This document shows, in pieces, positions 24,789 through 33,376 of a stretch of 64,000 nucleotides of DNA. Below the pieces are notes generated by a model. It did no database searches, was not told the DNA's origin, and was given only the letters and a program-made list of their open reading frames with translations. Made by a program: the position numbers and the translations under genes. The stretch spans positions 248,001-312,000 of the forward strand of contig CAWFFZ010000008.1 in assembly GCA_963815295.1 (NCBI GenBank), written 5' to 3'. The stretch is from JACDHG01 sp963815295 (GTDB lineage Bacteria > Actinomycetota > Actinomycetes > Propionibacteriales > Nocardioidaceae). Numbering within the stretch: the first letter of the stretch is position 1; each line of letters opens with the position of its first letter.

Positions 24789-26278
24789 CGCATCTTCACC
24801 ACAAGGTCTCCGCTCTGGTCGACGGTGAGCTGAAGGGCTCAGCCCGGGCCCGCGCCATCGCACACGCCCGCGGCTGCGAGCCGTGTCGTCACGAGATCGA
24901 GCAGACGCTCGCACTCAAGCAGCGCCTCCTCGGCCTGGCGGCAGCGGAACCGTCTGCCGACCTGTTCGCCACCTTGGCAAGCGTCCATGCAGACGACGAC
25001 CCGCGACGCAGCACCACTTCGCGCGCCCTGGGCGTGACGCGCAAGGTGCTCGTCGGGGCCGGCTCGATGTCCATGGTCGTCCTCACCCTGGCGTATGCCG
25101 TCGGGGGCACCGACCCCGCCGAGCCACCAACGGTGTCACCACCGCTCGACGAGTTCACCGCCGAGTTCGCGGAGGCCAACGGTGGCTCGCCGCTGGCCGA
25201 CCCCGCCGTCGAAGCGCTCAGCTCACCCGAGCGGCCATCCGCTCCTCGGCTGGCGACCCTGATCAGTGACGTGCGTGGTGTGACCCAGGCTCAGCCGCAG
25301 CAGCTGAAACCCGATCATCTCCGTCCGTGGCGCGCGGCCGACGAGCAAGCCGCCCTCCGTCAGCTGCAGCGCGCCGTCATGGCGCCCACCTCGGTCGCCT
25401 ACGCCGGCGTACGTGAGGTCTCCGAGGTGGTCGAGGGCTCCCTGAAGTCGACGCGCGTCGCCATCGAGCACGTGCCCGGTCAGGGCACCAGCCTCGACGT
25501 CACCGAAGCAACTGACCAGGAGCTGGCGCGGTTCATCACGCAGGGCAAGCCCGGAGCCGCAGACGACCTGGCGCTCAACCGGCTGAGGTTGCTCGCCGAC
25601 GCCTACGACCTCGGAGTCGTCGGGGCAGGTGTGGTCGCCGGCCGAGCCGCGACAGTTGTGACGGCAGGCCGGTCGGGCATCCTCGCGGCTCGGTTCTGGA
25701 TTGACGACGCCACCGGACTTCTCCTACGGCGGGAGATGTACGACGGCGGGCAGATCGTCAGGTCGAGCACCTACGTCTCGGTCGACACCGCTGCCAAGGG
25801 TTTCCTCTCCCACCTACCTCCGGAGCTTGCGGCCCCGGTCGCGACGTCGGTCTCCAAGCAGTTCGCTCCCACGCTCAATGACGAGGGCTGGACCTGCCCG
25901 GACGCCCTTCCCGGCGACTTCGCCTTGACGGTGCTCCATCGACTCGACTCCGACGGAGATGTCGTCCACGCGTCCTACTCCGATGGCCTGTCGACAGTCT
26001 CGGTGTTCGAGGAGCGGGGCAGCCTCGACGACCGGTCTCTTGACGACTTCACCACGACGCGGGTGGGCACCGGCGACGTCGCCCTTCGCGAAGGACTCCC
26101 GTCGGTCGCGGTCTGGGAGTCCGGCGACACCGTCTACACGCTGGTCACAGACGCGCCGACCAGCGTGGTGACGCGCCTCGTCGCCGGCTTGCCGCACGAG
26201 TCTGTCGAGCGCGACAACGATGGTCGGCTCGTCCGCGGTCTCAACCGCATCGGCGAGCTCGTCGATATCACCGACTGA
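24785..26278 (+). CDS. Anti-sigma-E factor RseA fused to an RseB-like periplasmic domain
   Basis: 497 residues, far longer than mycobacterial RseA. The N-terminal zinc anti-sigma domain has the HxxxCxxC motif at His27, Cys31 and Cys34. One membrane helix lies at about 88-107. The extracytoplasmic part (about 170-497) reads like MucB/RseB: a lipoprotein-carrier-like N-half (VAYAGVREVSEVVEGSLKST, LADAYDLGVVGAGVVAGRAA, RFWIDDATGLLLRREMYDGG) and a C-half (LHRLDSDGDVVHASYSDGLS). In Gram-negatives RseB is a separate protein that shields RseA from proteolysis; here sensor and anti-sigma appear to be one chain. Translationally coupled to sigE. Confidence 0.85.
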   Translation: MTHLHHKVSALVDGELKGSARARAIAHARGCEPCRHEIEQTLALKQRLLGLAAAEPSADLFATLASVHADDDPRRSTTSRALGVTRKVLVGAGSMSMVVLTLAYAVGGTDPAEPPTVSPPLDEFTAEFAEANGGSPLADPAVEALSSPERPSAPRLATLISDVRGVTQAQPQQLKPDHLRPWRAADEQAALRQLQRAVMAPTSVAYAGVREVSEVVEGSLKSTRVAIEHVPGQGTSLDVTEATDQELARFITQGKPGAADDLALNRLRLLADAYDLGVVGAGVVAGRAATVVTAGRSGILAARFWIDDATGLLLRREMYDGGQIVRSSTYVSVDTAAKGFLSHLPPELAAPVATSVSKQFAPTLNDEGWTCPDALPGDFALTVLHRLDSDGDVVHASYSDGLSTVSVFEERGSLDDRSLDDFTTTRVGTGDVALREGLPSVAVWESGDTVYTLVTDAPTSVVTRLVAGLPHESVERDNDGRLVRGLNRIGELVDITD

Positions 26279-26316
26279 CCGGCGCTCGGCACCGCGGGTT
26301 GAGGCATGCTAGTGGC

Positions 26317-27645
26317 GTGTCCGAACACCCGCCTCCGGCAGACGAAGGCTCTGACCGCGGTCGACAACGTCCCGGTGAGGAGCCCACCTGGTCGCCGTAT
26401 CCGCCGCCGCGTGCCGGCTGGCCGCAGTCGGATGCGCCGGGGCAGCCTCCCTCGGGTACGTCGACCGGGCCGACGCCGTACCCGTCGTGGCAGGGGACAA
26501 CGAGGCCGCTACCCCCTGGGCCGCCAGCGTCTCATCGACCACCGCATCACGAGCCACCCCGCGGCCGCGTGCCCTGGCTGCCCGTCATCGTCGTCTGCGT
26601 GCTTCTCAGCCTCGCAGGTGGAGCCGTCGGGGCGTTGCTCGTAGACGCGAGCAACGACGACGACCCAGCCGCGCAGTCGTCGCCCACGAGCCCGCCCGTC
26701 GACCCGATCCCGACCGGTCCGATCGCCGGTGGCCCGGCGCGGAGTCCGGTGGTGGCGGTGGCAAAGCGGGTCCTGCCGAGTGTGGTCTCACTCGACGTCA
26801 GGGGCAGCTCGCAGGTGAGCGGATCAGGGTTCGTCTACGACAACCGCGGTCACGTCGTAACCAACAACCACGTCATCGAGCCGGCGTCGGACGAGGGTGA
26901 GATCACGGTCTCGTTGCCGGATGGGCGGGAGGTTAGGGCATCGATCGTCGGACGAAGCCCGTCTTACGACCTCGCCGTGATCGAGCTCGAGGACTTTGCC
27001 GGTCTGCATCCCGTACAGCGGGGTACGTCGCGCAACGTCGCCGTCGGACAGAGCGTGGTGGCCATTGGCTCGCCACTTGGCCTCCACTCCACGGTGACGG
27101 CCGGCATCATCAGCGCGACCCAGCGCCCCGTGACGGCCGGTGGAGAGGGCGAGACGTCCTACATCAACGCGCTGCAGACCGACGCGGCGATCAACCCGGG
27201 GAACTCCGGCGGCCCCCTCGTCGACCTCAACGGGCGCGTCATCGGGGTCAACTCGGCAATCGCGACCGTCGGCAGCTCGGCTGACGAGCAGACGGGCAAC
27301 ATCGGGGTCGGGTTCTCGATCCCCATCGACCAAGTCATCCACACGGTCGAGCAGCTCATCGAGGACGGCCGGGCGGAGTACCCGGTCATCGGTGCCTCGG
27401 TGAGCGTGGCCGATGTGGCCGACGGTGCCCTGGTCGAGCAGGTCGATGCCGACAGCCCGGCCGAGCAGGCGGGCCTCGAGGACGGCGACCTGATCGTGTC
27501 GATCAACGGCGTCGAGGTGAGCGACGGGGTGGAGCTGATCGTGAAGATCAGGACGTTCGAGCCAGGCGAGACGGTCAGGCTGACGGTCGACCGAGGTGGC
27601 GACACCACCTCCTACGAGGTCGTCCTCGGCAAGAAGGTCGGCTGA
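26317..27645 (+). CDS. htrA: HtrA/DegP-like membrane serine protease
   Basis: A 442-residue protein: a cytoplasmic Pro-rich tail (1-85), a membrane helix (about 88-110), a trypsin-like domain with His in VVTNNHVIEP (about 185), Asp in YDLAVIELED (about 222), Ser in NPGNSGGPL (about 298), and a C-terminal PDZ domain (about 360-435; AEQAGLEDGDLIVSINGVEV). It degrades misfolded exported proteins. GTG at 26317 lies just after CATGCT (26305-26310). Its place after the RseA-type gene matches Rv1223. Confidence 0.93.
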   Translation: MSEHPPPADEGSDRGRQRPGEEPTWSPYPPPRAGWPQSDAPGQPPSGTSTGPTPYPSWQGTTRPLPPGPPASHRPPHHEPPRGRVPWLPVIVVCVLLSLAGGAVGALLVDASNDDDPAAQSSPTSPPVDPIPTGPIAGGPARSPVVAVAKRVLPSVVSLDVRGSSQVSGSGFVYDNRGHVVTNNHVIEPASDEGEITVSLPDGREVRASIVGRSPSYDLAVIELEDFAGLHPVQRGTSRNVAVGQSVVAIGSPLGLHSTVTAGIISATQRPVTAGGEGETSYINALQTDAAINPGNSGGPLVDLNGRVIGVNSAIATVGSSADEQTGNIGVGFSIPIDQVIHTVEQLIEDGRAEYPVIGASVSVADVADGALVEQVDADSPAEQAGLEDGDLIVSINGVEVSDGVELIVKIRTFEPGETVRLTVDRGGDTTSYEVVLGKKVG

Positions 27646-27668
27646 GTAAAGCTGAGTCCGCCCCGCCG

Positions 27669-27989
27669 TTACGTCGCTTCCGGGTCGTACGGCGCGAGCT
27701 CGCCCTCCCCGAGTGGCTCATGACCCGGCCGCGCAGGTGTGTCGTCATCGAGGTCGTCGAGCAGGTGCTTCTGCACCAGGGTGCGCGGGTTGAGGTCGCT
27801 CATGTCCATGTTCGCGAACTCCGGACCGAGCTCGTCCGTCAGCTGCGACCGTGCGTTCGACATCGCGCGCCTGGCCTGCTTGAGCAGCTTGGCCGCCTGT
27901 TTCGCGACCTCGGGCAACCTGTCGGGGCCAAAGACGAAGACGGCGACGATGATGAGCACCGCCATCTCTGGAAGGCCGACATCGAACAC
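27669..27989 (-). CDS. tatB: Twin-arginine translocase subunit TatB
   Basis: A 106-residue protein with one N-terminal membrane helix (MAVLIIVAVFVFGPDRLP), the FGPDRLPE hinge, an amphipathic helix (AAKLLKQARRAMSNARSQL) and an acidic C-terminus. With LGPEFANMDMSDLNPRTL downstream it reads as TatB rather than TatA. It lies downstream of mrp on the same strand and convergent with htrA, whereas in M. tuberculosis it follows htrA on the same strand. Confidence 0.88.
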   Translation of the reverse strand: MFDVGLPEMAVLIIVAVFVFGPDRLPEVAKQAAKLLKQARRAMSNARSQLTDELGPEFANMDMSDLNPRTLVQKHLLDDLDDDTPARPGHEPLGEGELAPYDPEAT

Positions 27990-28002
27990 GGGTGCTCGTC
28001 CC

Positions 28003-29151
28003 TCAGCGACCAGCCGGCGACAGGCCGAGCTGCATACCGGCGAGGCCGCGGCCCTTGGAGGTCAGCGTCGACGCGACGGAGATGAGTGCCGCCGCGGCAG
28101 GCGTGTCAGGGTCGGTCAGCACGAGCGGGACCCCGGAGTCTCCACCTTCGCGCAACCGGATGTCGAGCGGCACTTCGGCGAGCACCGGCACGTCGTAGCC
28201 GAACCGGGCCGTGAGGGTCGCCGCGACTCCAGCGCCACCGCCGCTGCCGAACACCTCGATGCGGTGCTCGGGCCCGCAGTGCGGGCACACGAGGTAGCTC
28301 ATGTTCTCGATCACGCCGGCGACCCGCTGGTTCATCATCGAGGCCATCGTGCCGGCGCGTTCGGCGACTTCGGCGGCCGCTGCCTGCGGAGTGGTCACCA
28401 CCAAGACCTCGGCGTTCGGCAGGTGCTGGCCGCTGGAGATGGCCATGTCTCCCGTGCCGGGTGGCAGGTCCAGCAAGAGGATGTCGAGATCGCCCCAGTA
28501 GACGTCGGTGAGCATCTGCACCAGCGCCCGGTCGAGCATCGGGCCACGCCAGGCCACGACCTGGTCGCGGCGAGGCTTCAGCATCCCGATGCTGATCACA
28601 GACAGCCCGTGCACCGGGACCGGCATGATCATGTCCTCGACCTGGGTCGGCCGCTCGTCGGCGACCCCGAGCATGGCCGGCACCGAGTGGCCATAGATGT
28701 CGGCGTCGATGATCCCGACCTTGCGACCACTCTGGGCCATCGCCAGCGCCAGGTTGACGGTGACCGACGACTTGCCGACTCCACCCTTGCCGGAGGCGAT
28801 CGCGAAGATCTTGGTGAGCGAGTCGGGCTTCGAGAACGGGATCTCCTTGGCGGCCTGACCGCCGCGGAGGGTCTTCTGCAGGTCTTGGCGTTGCTCCTCG
28901 GACATGACGTCGAGGATGACGTTGACGGACTGGACGCCGTCGACCCCGCTGACGGCGGCCGTGACGTCCTTGGTGATGGTCTCTCTCATCGGGCAGCCGG
29001 CAACCGTCAGCAGCACCGTCACCGCGACCGCTCCGTCATCGCCGATCGAGACGTCCTTGACCATGCCGAGCTCAGTGATGGGACGCCGGATCTCGGGGTC
29101 GTTCACGGTCGCGAGCGCAGCGTTGATCGGCTCGAGGAGCGGGGTGGTCAT
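28003..29151 (-). CDS. mrp: Mrp/ApbC family iron-sulfur cluster carrier ATPase
   Basis: A 382-residue protein with an N-terminal MIP18/DUF59 domain (about 1-95; AGCPMRETITKDV). The P-loop domain follows: Walker A SGKGGVGKSSV (about 120-130), DADIYGHSVP, and a CPHC motif (about 283-286) for cluster binding. It carries Fe-S clusters to target apoproteins. It overlaps the DUF1003 gene by ATGA. It corresponds to Rv1229c. A local Fe-S maturation factor next to an Fe-S-rich hydrogenase island is suggestive, but the gene is conserved without hydrogenase. Confidence 0.93.
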   Translation of the reverse strand: MTTPLLEPINAALATVNDPEIRRPITELGMVKDVSIGDDGAVAVTVLLTVAGCPMRETITKDVTAAVSGVDGVQSVNVILDVMSEEQRQDLQKTLRGGQAAKEIPFSKPDSLTKIFAIASGKGGVGKSSVTVNLALAMAQSGRKVGIIDADIYGHSVPAMLGVADERPTQVEDMIMPVPVHGLSVISIGMLKPRRDQVVAWRGPMLDRALVQMLTDVYWGDLDILLLDLPPGTGDMAISSGQHLPNAEVLVVTTPQAAAAEVAERAGTMASMMNQRVAGVIENMSYLVCPHCGPEHRIEVFGSGGGAGVAATLTARFGYDVPVLAEVPLDIRLREGGDSGVPLVLTDPDTPAAAALISVASTLTSKGRGLAGMQLGLSPAGR

Positions 29152-29735
29152 GACTCCAGGCTACGTGGTGCTGCTCCTGTGTCGAGTCCGCGGTCGTTGG
29201 TCCTCGCGGCTGCGCGGTCGTCGATGTCGCCCATCAGGTTGCGTAGCTCGGATCGCAGGAAGTCTCGGGTGGCGACCTCGCCGACCGCCATCCGCAGCGA
29301 GGCCACCTCGCGGGCGAGAAACTCCATGTCGGCGTGGGCGCGGACGTTCGCGTCGCGGTCGCGCTCGGACACGACCCGGTCGCGGGCCTCCTGACGGTTC
29401 TGCGCCAACAGGATCAGCGGGGCGGCGTATGACGCCTGGGTCGAGAAGAGCAGGTTGAGCAGGATGAACGGGTAAGGATCCCACTCCAACCCCCATATTG
29501 AGACGATGTTGATCGTCAGCCAGACGATGACGAACACCGTCATGTAGGCCAGGAAACGGGCCGTTCCCAGGAACCGGGCGAACGTCTCCGCGAACCGCCC
29601 GAACATCTCCGGGTCGTAGTCAGGTCGCCTCACGAACGTCCGACGAGTCTCCCTCGGGACGTCCAGACGGTTCGATCGGGTACGTCGGCCGGGCTCACGG
29701 CGCTCGTCGTCGCGAGCGGACTCGTCACGCGCCAT
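29148..29735 (-). CDS. DUF1003 membrane protein
   Basis: A 195-residue protein with a charged Arg-rich N-terminus, two membrane helices (about 65-85 and 97-118; TVFVIVWLTINIVSIWGLEW, then PYPFILLNLLFSTQASYAAP) and a C-terminal coiled-coil-like segment. The DPYPFILLN and APLILLAQNRQ stretches mark DUF1003. ATG at 29735 overlaps the end of the upstream CBS protein gene by 11 nt. Function unknown. Confidence 0.87.
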   Translation of the reverse strand: MARDESARDDERREPGRRTRSNRLDVPRETRRTFVRRPDYDPEMFGRFAETFARFLGTARFLAYMTVFVIVWLTINIVSIWGLEWDPYPFILLNLLFSTQASYAAPLILLAQNRQEARDRVVSERDRDANVRAHADMEFLAREVASLRMAVGEVATRDFLRSELRNLMGDIDDRAAARTNDRGLDTGAAPRSLES

Positions 29736-31005
29736 CGGTCGCCACCACCGTGGCCGACGGGTCACCCGGCCGCGGCCGGTCCCGCCAGTCGTCAGGGAGC
29801 AGGTGGTCGACGACGTCGTCGACCGTGACGACGCCGATCAGATGCCCGGCTTCGTCGATGACAGGGCTTGCCACCAGGTTGTAGTGGGCCATCAGCCTCG
29901 TCACTTCCTCGAGCGGTGCCTCGGCGCGGAGCGGCTCGACATCGGTGTCGATGACCCCGGAGACGAGCGAGGATGGCGGCTCGCGCAGCAGCCGCTGGAA
30001 GTGCCCGGCGCCGAGGTACCGACCGGTGGGTGTCTCGAGCGGAGGACGGCAGACGAAGACCATTGCCGCGAGCGACGGTGAGAGCTCGGCGTTGCGGATG
30101 CGGGCGAGTGCTTCGGCCACCGTCGCATCGGGCGGCAGGATCACGGGATCGGTGGTCATAAGGCCACCGGCAGTGTGCTCCTCGTAGGTCAGCAGCCGTC
30201 GTACGTCCTCGGCCTCACCGGGGTCCATCAGCATCAGCAGGCGTTCGGCCGTCTCCGGAGGGAGCTCGGCGATCAGGTCTGCTGCGTCGTCCGGCGACAT
30301 CTCCTCGAGGATGTCGGCGGCGCGCTCGGAGCCGAGCTGGCTGAGGATCTCGACCTGGTCGTCCTCGGGAAGCTCTTCGAGGACGTCGGCCAGGCGTGCG
30401 TCGCTGAGCGCCGATGCGATCTCACCCCGGCGCTTGGGCGAGAGGTCGTGAATCACGCCGGCAAGGTCGGCCGGTCGCATCTCGTCGAGGGCAGCGAGGA
30501 GGTGGGTGGCGCCCTGGCCGGCCTCACTCCCGGTCAGGCCAGTGACCTCAGACCATTCGACGACCTGGGTCTGGCCTTTTCGGCCGAAGCGCTTGGCGCC
30601 GTGCTGGACGGCGACCCTCGAAAGGTTCCAGTCGCGGGTCCGGGTCTGCTCCATCGCGATGTCGTAGACGACCCCGTGTGCGCCCGACTCCTGGATCACG
30701 ACGCTGCGGTCGAGGAGCTCGGCAAGCACCAGTGTCTCAGTGGGTCGCTGCTCGAACCTGCGCATGTTGACCAGGCCGGTCGTGACGACCTGTCCCGAGT
30801 CGACGCTCGTCACTCGCGTCATAGGCAGGAAGATCCGACGTCGACCGAGCACCTCGATGACGAGACCGAGGACGCGTGGCTGCCGGTTTTCGGCGCGTAC
30901 GGCGCACACGACATCGCGCACTTTGCCGACCTGGTCACCATTCGGGTCGTACACCAACAGGCCCGCCAGGCGGGCGATGAAGACGCGGACGGGGGTGCTG
31001 CTCAC
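29725..31005 (-). CDS. PRC-barrel/MgtE N-domain/CBS-pair protein
   Basis: A 426-residue soluble protein. A PRC-barrel-like part (about 1-170; VYDPNGDQVGKVRDVV) is followed by an MgtE intracellular N-domain with Asp/Glu-rich helical repeats (about 195-290; EELPEDDQVEILSQLGSERA). Two CBS domains follow (about 295-415; TTDPVILPPDATVAEAL, SPVIDEAGHLIGVVTVDDVV). The MgtE channel domain is missing, so it is a cytosolic sensor rather than a transporter. GTG at 31005 is 7 nt after TAGCCT (31018-31013). Equivalent to Rv1232c. Confidence 0.86.
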   Translation of the reverse strand: MSSTPVRVFIARLAGLLVYDPNGDQVGKVRDVVCAVRAENRQPRVLGLVIEVLGRRRIFLPMTRVTSVDSGQVVTTGLVNMRRFEQRPTETLVLAELLDRSVVIQESGAHGVVYDIAMEQTRTRDWNLSRVAVQHGAKRFGRKGQTQVVEWSEVTGLTGSEAGQGATHLLAALDEMRPADLAGVIHDLSPKRRGEIASALSDARLADVLEELPEDDQVEILSQLGSERAADILEEMSPDDAADLIAELPPETAERLLMLMDPGEAEDVRRLLTYEEHTAGGLMTTDPVILPPDATVAEALARIRNAELSPSLAAMVFVCRPPLETPTGRYLGAGHFQRLLREPPSSLVSGVIDTDVEPLRAEAPLEEVTRLMAHYNLVASPVIDEAGHLIGVVTVDDVVDHLLPDDWRDRPRPGDPSATVVATDGA

Positions 31006-31095
31006 GTGCGACAGGCTACCGCCGCGTGGCCGTGACACCCCTTTTGTGCGCGTAGTCACGCACCACGATTCTTCGCAGTCATTAGGGTTGCTGGG

Positions 31096-32064
31096 ATGGA
31101 CGCCTCGGCCGACATGTCAACCACACCTGCGCCGTCGTTGAGTTATGACGTCGTCGACGTCTTCACCGACCGCGCGTTCGCAGGCAATCCACTCGCCGTC
31201 GTCTATGGCGCCGAGAGCCTGTCGGCCGACCAGATGCAGGACATCGCAACCGAGTTCAACCTGTCGGAGACGACCTTCCCTCTCCCCTTGACGGATGAGG
31301 ATGTGGCTGCCGGCGCGGACTACCGCCTCCGCATCTTCACCCCCGATGGCGAGGTGCCGTTTGCCGGCCACCCGACGCTCGGGACCGCCTGGGCGCTACG
31401 CCAGCGTGGTCTGATCCAGGCCGGCGATCGTCACCAGTCCTGCCGAGCCGGCTTGATCGGGGTCCGCCTCTCCGACGACGGTAGCGCAGCCGTGGAGCTG
31501 TCGGCCGACCCGCGTGACGCCGCGCATCCGCTGACCGACGACGAAGCCGATGCTGTCGCGCGCCTGGTCAGCCTGACCGCAGCCGATCTCGTGGGACGCG
31601 CACATGCTGCGGGCTGCGGGCTCAGCTGGCTGTACCTCCCCGTCCTGGCCGACGTCGTGGTTGCGGCTCGCGCCACCGGAGTCCGCGTCAGCGAGACCGG
31701 CATCGACACGAGCCCGCTTCAGGATCCGCTCGACGGTGTCTGTGTGTATGCCGTATCGGCCGCCGGGCCAGGCGGCCAGTCCGACCTCGAGGTGCACGCC
31801 CGGGTGTTTGTGCCCGGCTACAGCATTCCCGAAGATCCGGCCACCGGGTCCGCGGCCGCGGGTCTCGGCTTGGTGCTGGTGGCCGCCGGGTTGGCGGCGT
31901 CGGAGGGCCAGACGTCATACCTGATCTCACAGGGAACCGAGATGGGTAGACCGTCGTTCCTGCACTGCCGAGTCGAGGCACTGAACGGCGTTGCCGTCCG
32001 TTCTCACGTGGCCGGCCAGGTCGTCGCCACGGCCACCGGCACCATCGCCGTGCCGGACCGCTGA
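31096..32064 (+). CDS. PhzF-family isomerase/epimerase
   Basis: A 322-residue PhzF-like protein of the diaminopimelate epimerase fold. N-half: VDVFTDRAFAGNPLAVV, the catalytic Glu in NLSETTFPL (about 54), and RIFTPDGEVPFAGHPTLG. C-half: DPATGSAAAGLGLVL (about 252-266). Members catalyse hydrogen shifts; the physiological substrate outside phenazine pathways is usually unknown. ATG at 31096 is 7 nt after TAGGGT (31083-31088), forming a divergent leaderless pair with the CBS gene. Confidence 0.87.
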   Translation: MDASADMSTTPAPSLSYDVVDVFTDRAFAGNPLAVVYGAESLSADQMQDIATEFNLSETTFPLPLTDEDVAAGADYRLRIFTPDGEVPFAGHPTLGTAWALRQRGLIQAGDRHQSCRAGLIGVRLSDDGSAAVELSADPRDAAHPLTDDEADAVARLVSLTAADLVGRAHAAGCGLSWLYLPVLADVVVAARATGVRVSETGIDTSPLQDPLDGVCVYAVSAAGPGGQSDLEVHARVFVPGYSIPEDPATGSAAAGLGLVLVAAGLAASEGQTSYLISQGTEMGRPSFLHCRVEALNGVAVRSHVAGQVVATATGTIAVPDR

Positions 32065-32130
32065 CCCAAACCGGGCTACTGCTTGTGGAGACCGCGAGGG
32101 CTGCCTAATGTGGCCCGCAGGCGGTGGCAC

Positions 32131-32472
32131 ATGCACGAACTCGCAATCACCCAGAGCGTTGTCGACATGGTCGTGGAGCGCACGACAGGTCGGCGGGTCG
32201 CAAGTGTTCAGGTGCAGGTCGGTGCGCTGTCGGGGGTCGTCCCTGACGCGATGCGGTTTTGCTTCGACGTCGCCGCCCAGGGCACCCCGATCGAAGGGGC
32301 CACGCTCGAGATCGACGAGTCGCCCGGACGCGGGTCGTGTCGCAGCTGCGGTGACGAGTTCGACGTTGCTGACCTCATACTCCTGTGCCCCTGTGGCAGC
32401 GCCGACGTCCAGATCACCGCCGGACGTGAGCTGCTCGTGACGTCGGTAGAGCTGGTGCCCGAATGTGTCTGA
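32131..32472 (+). CDS. hypA: Hydrogenase nickel incorporation protein HypA
   Basis: A 113-residue HypA. The N-terminal MHELAITQSVVDMV with the nickel-binding His2 fixes the start at ATG 32131. The structural zinc site is CRSCG (about 70-74) and CPCGS (about 90-94). It hands nickel to the large-subunit precursor together with HypB. It overlaps hypB by 10 nt. Confidence 0.95.
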   Translation: MHELAITQSVVDMVVERTTGRRVASVQVQVGALSGVVPDAMRFCFDVAAQGTPIEGATLEIDESPGRGSCRSCGDEFDVADLILLCPCGSADVQITAGRELLVTSVELVPECV

Positions 32473-33242
32473 CGTGTGGGTGTGGTGACGAGGACAACGT
32501 CCGAGTGTCGACCGTGGGTGGCCACGCGCACGGCCATGACCACGACCATGACCACGGCCATGACCACCGTCACCACAACGGTCAGCACGGGCAGGCCGGC
32601 ACCGAGACACTCGTGCTAGGTGAGCAGATCCTCGCCAAGAACGACCATCTGGCCGGGCACAACCGCCGCTGGCTGGCAGGTCGCGACATCGCCGCGGTCA
32701 ACCTGATGAGCTCGCCCGGATCTGGCAAGACATCGCTGCTCGAGCGCACGATCTCTGAGCTCACCGGACGCCGTGAGATCTGCGTCATCGAGGGGGACCA
32801 AGAGACACTCTTCGACGCCGAGCGCATCCAGGCTGCCGGCGCCCGTGCGGTCCAGGTCAACACGGGAGCGGGCTGCCACCTCGATGCACCGATGGTGCAG
32901 CAGGCGCTCGAGGCGCTAGAGCCGGGCGACGGATCACTGCTGTTTATCGAGAACGTCGGAAATCTCGTCTGTCCTGCCCTCTTCGACATCGGCGAGAGCG
33001 CCAAAGTCGTGATCATCTCGGTCACCGAGGGCGATGACAAGCCACTCAAGTACCCGCACATGTTCGCGGCGGCCGATGTCCTGATCGTCAACAAGACCGA
33101 TCTGATGCCGTACGTCGACTTCGATCTCGACAAGCTCACGCACCAGGCGCGCACCCTCAACCCCGGGCTCCAGATCATCGCGTTATCGGTCCGTAACGGA
33201 GCGAATATGTCGGCTTGGTTCTCCTGGCTCGACGCTCTGTAA
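32463..33242 (+). CDS. hypB: Hydrogenase nickel GTPase HypB
   Basis: A 259-residue HypB. The N-terminal high-affinity nickel motif CLTCGCG is followed by a His-rich stretch (about residues 21-43, alternating His/Asp/Gly). The SIMIBI GTPase domain has MSSPGSGKTSLLE (about 83-95), EGDQETLFDAER (about 111-122), the low-affinity metal site GAGCHLD and the base-recognition NKTD (about 212). GTP hydrolysis drives nickel delivery. The His-rich tract allows nickel storage. Confidence 0.96.
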   Translation: MCLTCGCGDEDNVRVSTVGGHAHGHDHDHDHGHDHRHHNGQHGQAGTETLVLGEQILAKNDHLAGHNRRWLAGRDIAAVNLMSSPGSGKTSLLERTISELTGRREICVIEGDQETLFDAERIQAAGARAVQVNTGAGCHLDAPMVQQALEALEPGDGSLLFIENVGNLVCPALFDIGESAKVVIISVTEGDDKPLKYPHMFAAADVLIVNKTDLMPYVDFDLDKLTHQARTLNPGLQIIALSVRNGANMSAWFSWLDAL

Positions 33243-33271
33243 TACCTGTTGGGGACGCTCTAATGTGATTC

Positions 33272-33301
33272 TTGACACGTCCGCTCATCCGATGCTAGAC
33301 C
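33272..33301 (+). promoter_or_regulatory. Candidate promoter of the hydrogenase structural operon
   Basis: TTGACA (33272-33277), an 18-bp spacer and TAGACC (33296-33301) in the 134-bp gap between hypB and hhyS. It is the only strong -35/-10 pair in the island and would start about 70 nt ahead of hhyS. Confidence 0.55.
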
Positions 33302-33376
33302 GGATGGATCGCGCAGGTGGGCCGACGGCCGGCTCCAGCGATGGGAGTCGCAGTCGGCTCCGGGAAGCGGGGAGTT

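Noticed and set aside
27739..29394. Long plus-strand open frame (551 codons) over tatB and mrp
   Set aside because: Antisense shadow of mrp and tatB, which have clear motifs; the product is His/Arg/Asp-rich with no recognisable domain.
30175..31035. Plus-strand open frame of 286 codons opposite the CBS-pair gene
   Set aside because: Mirror of a recognised PRC/MgtE-N/CBS protein; composition is that of an antisense high-GC frame.
32530..32600. Short tandem repeats (catgaccacg) as a regulatory repeat
   Set aside because: They encode the His/Asp-rich nickel-binding tract of HypB, so the repeat is explained by the protein.
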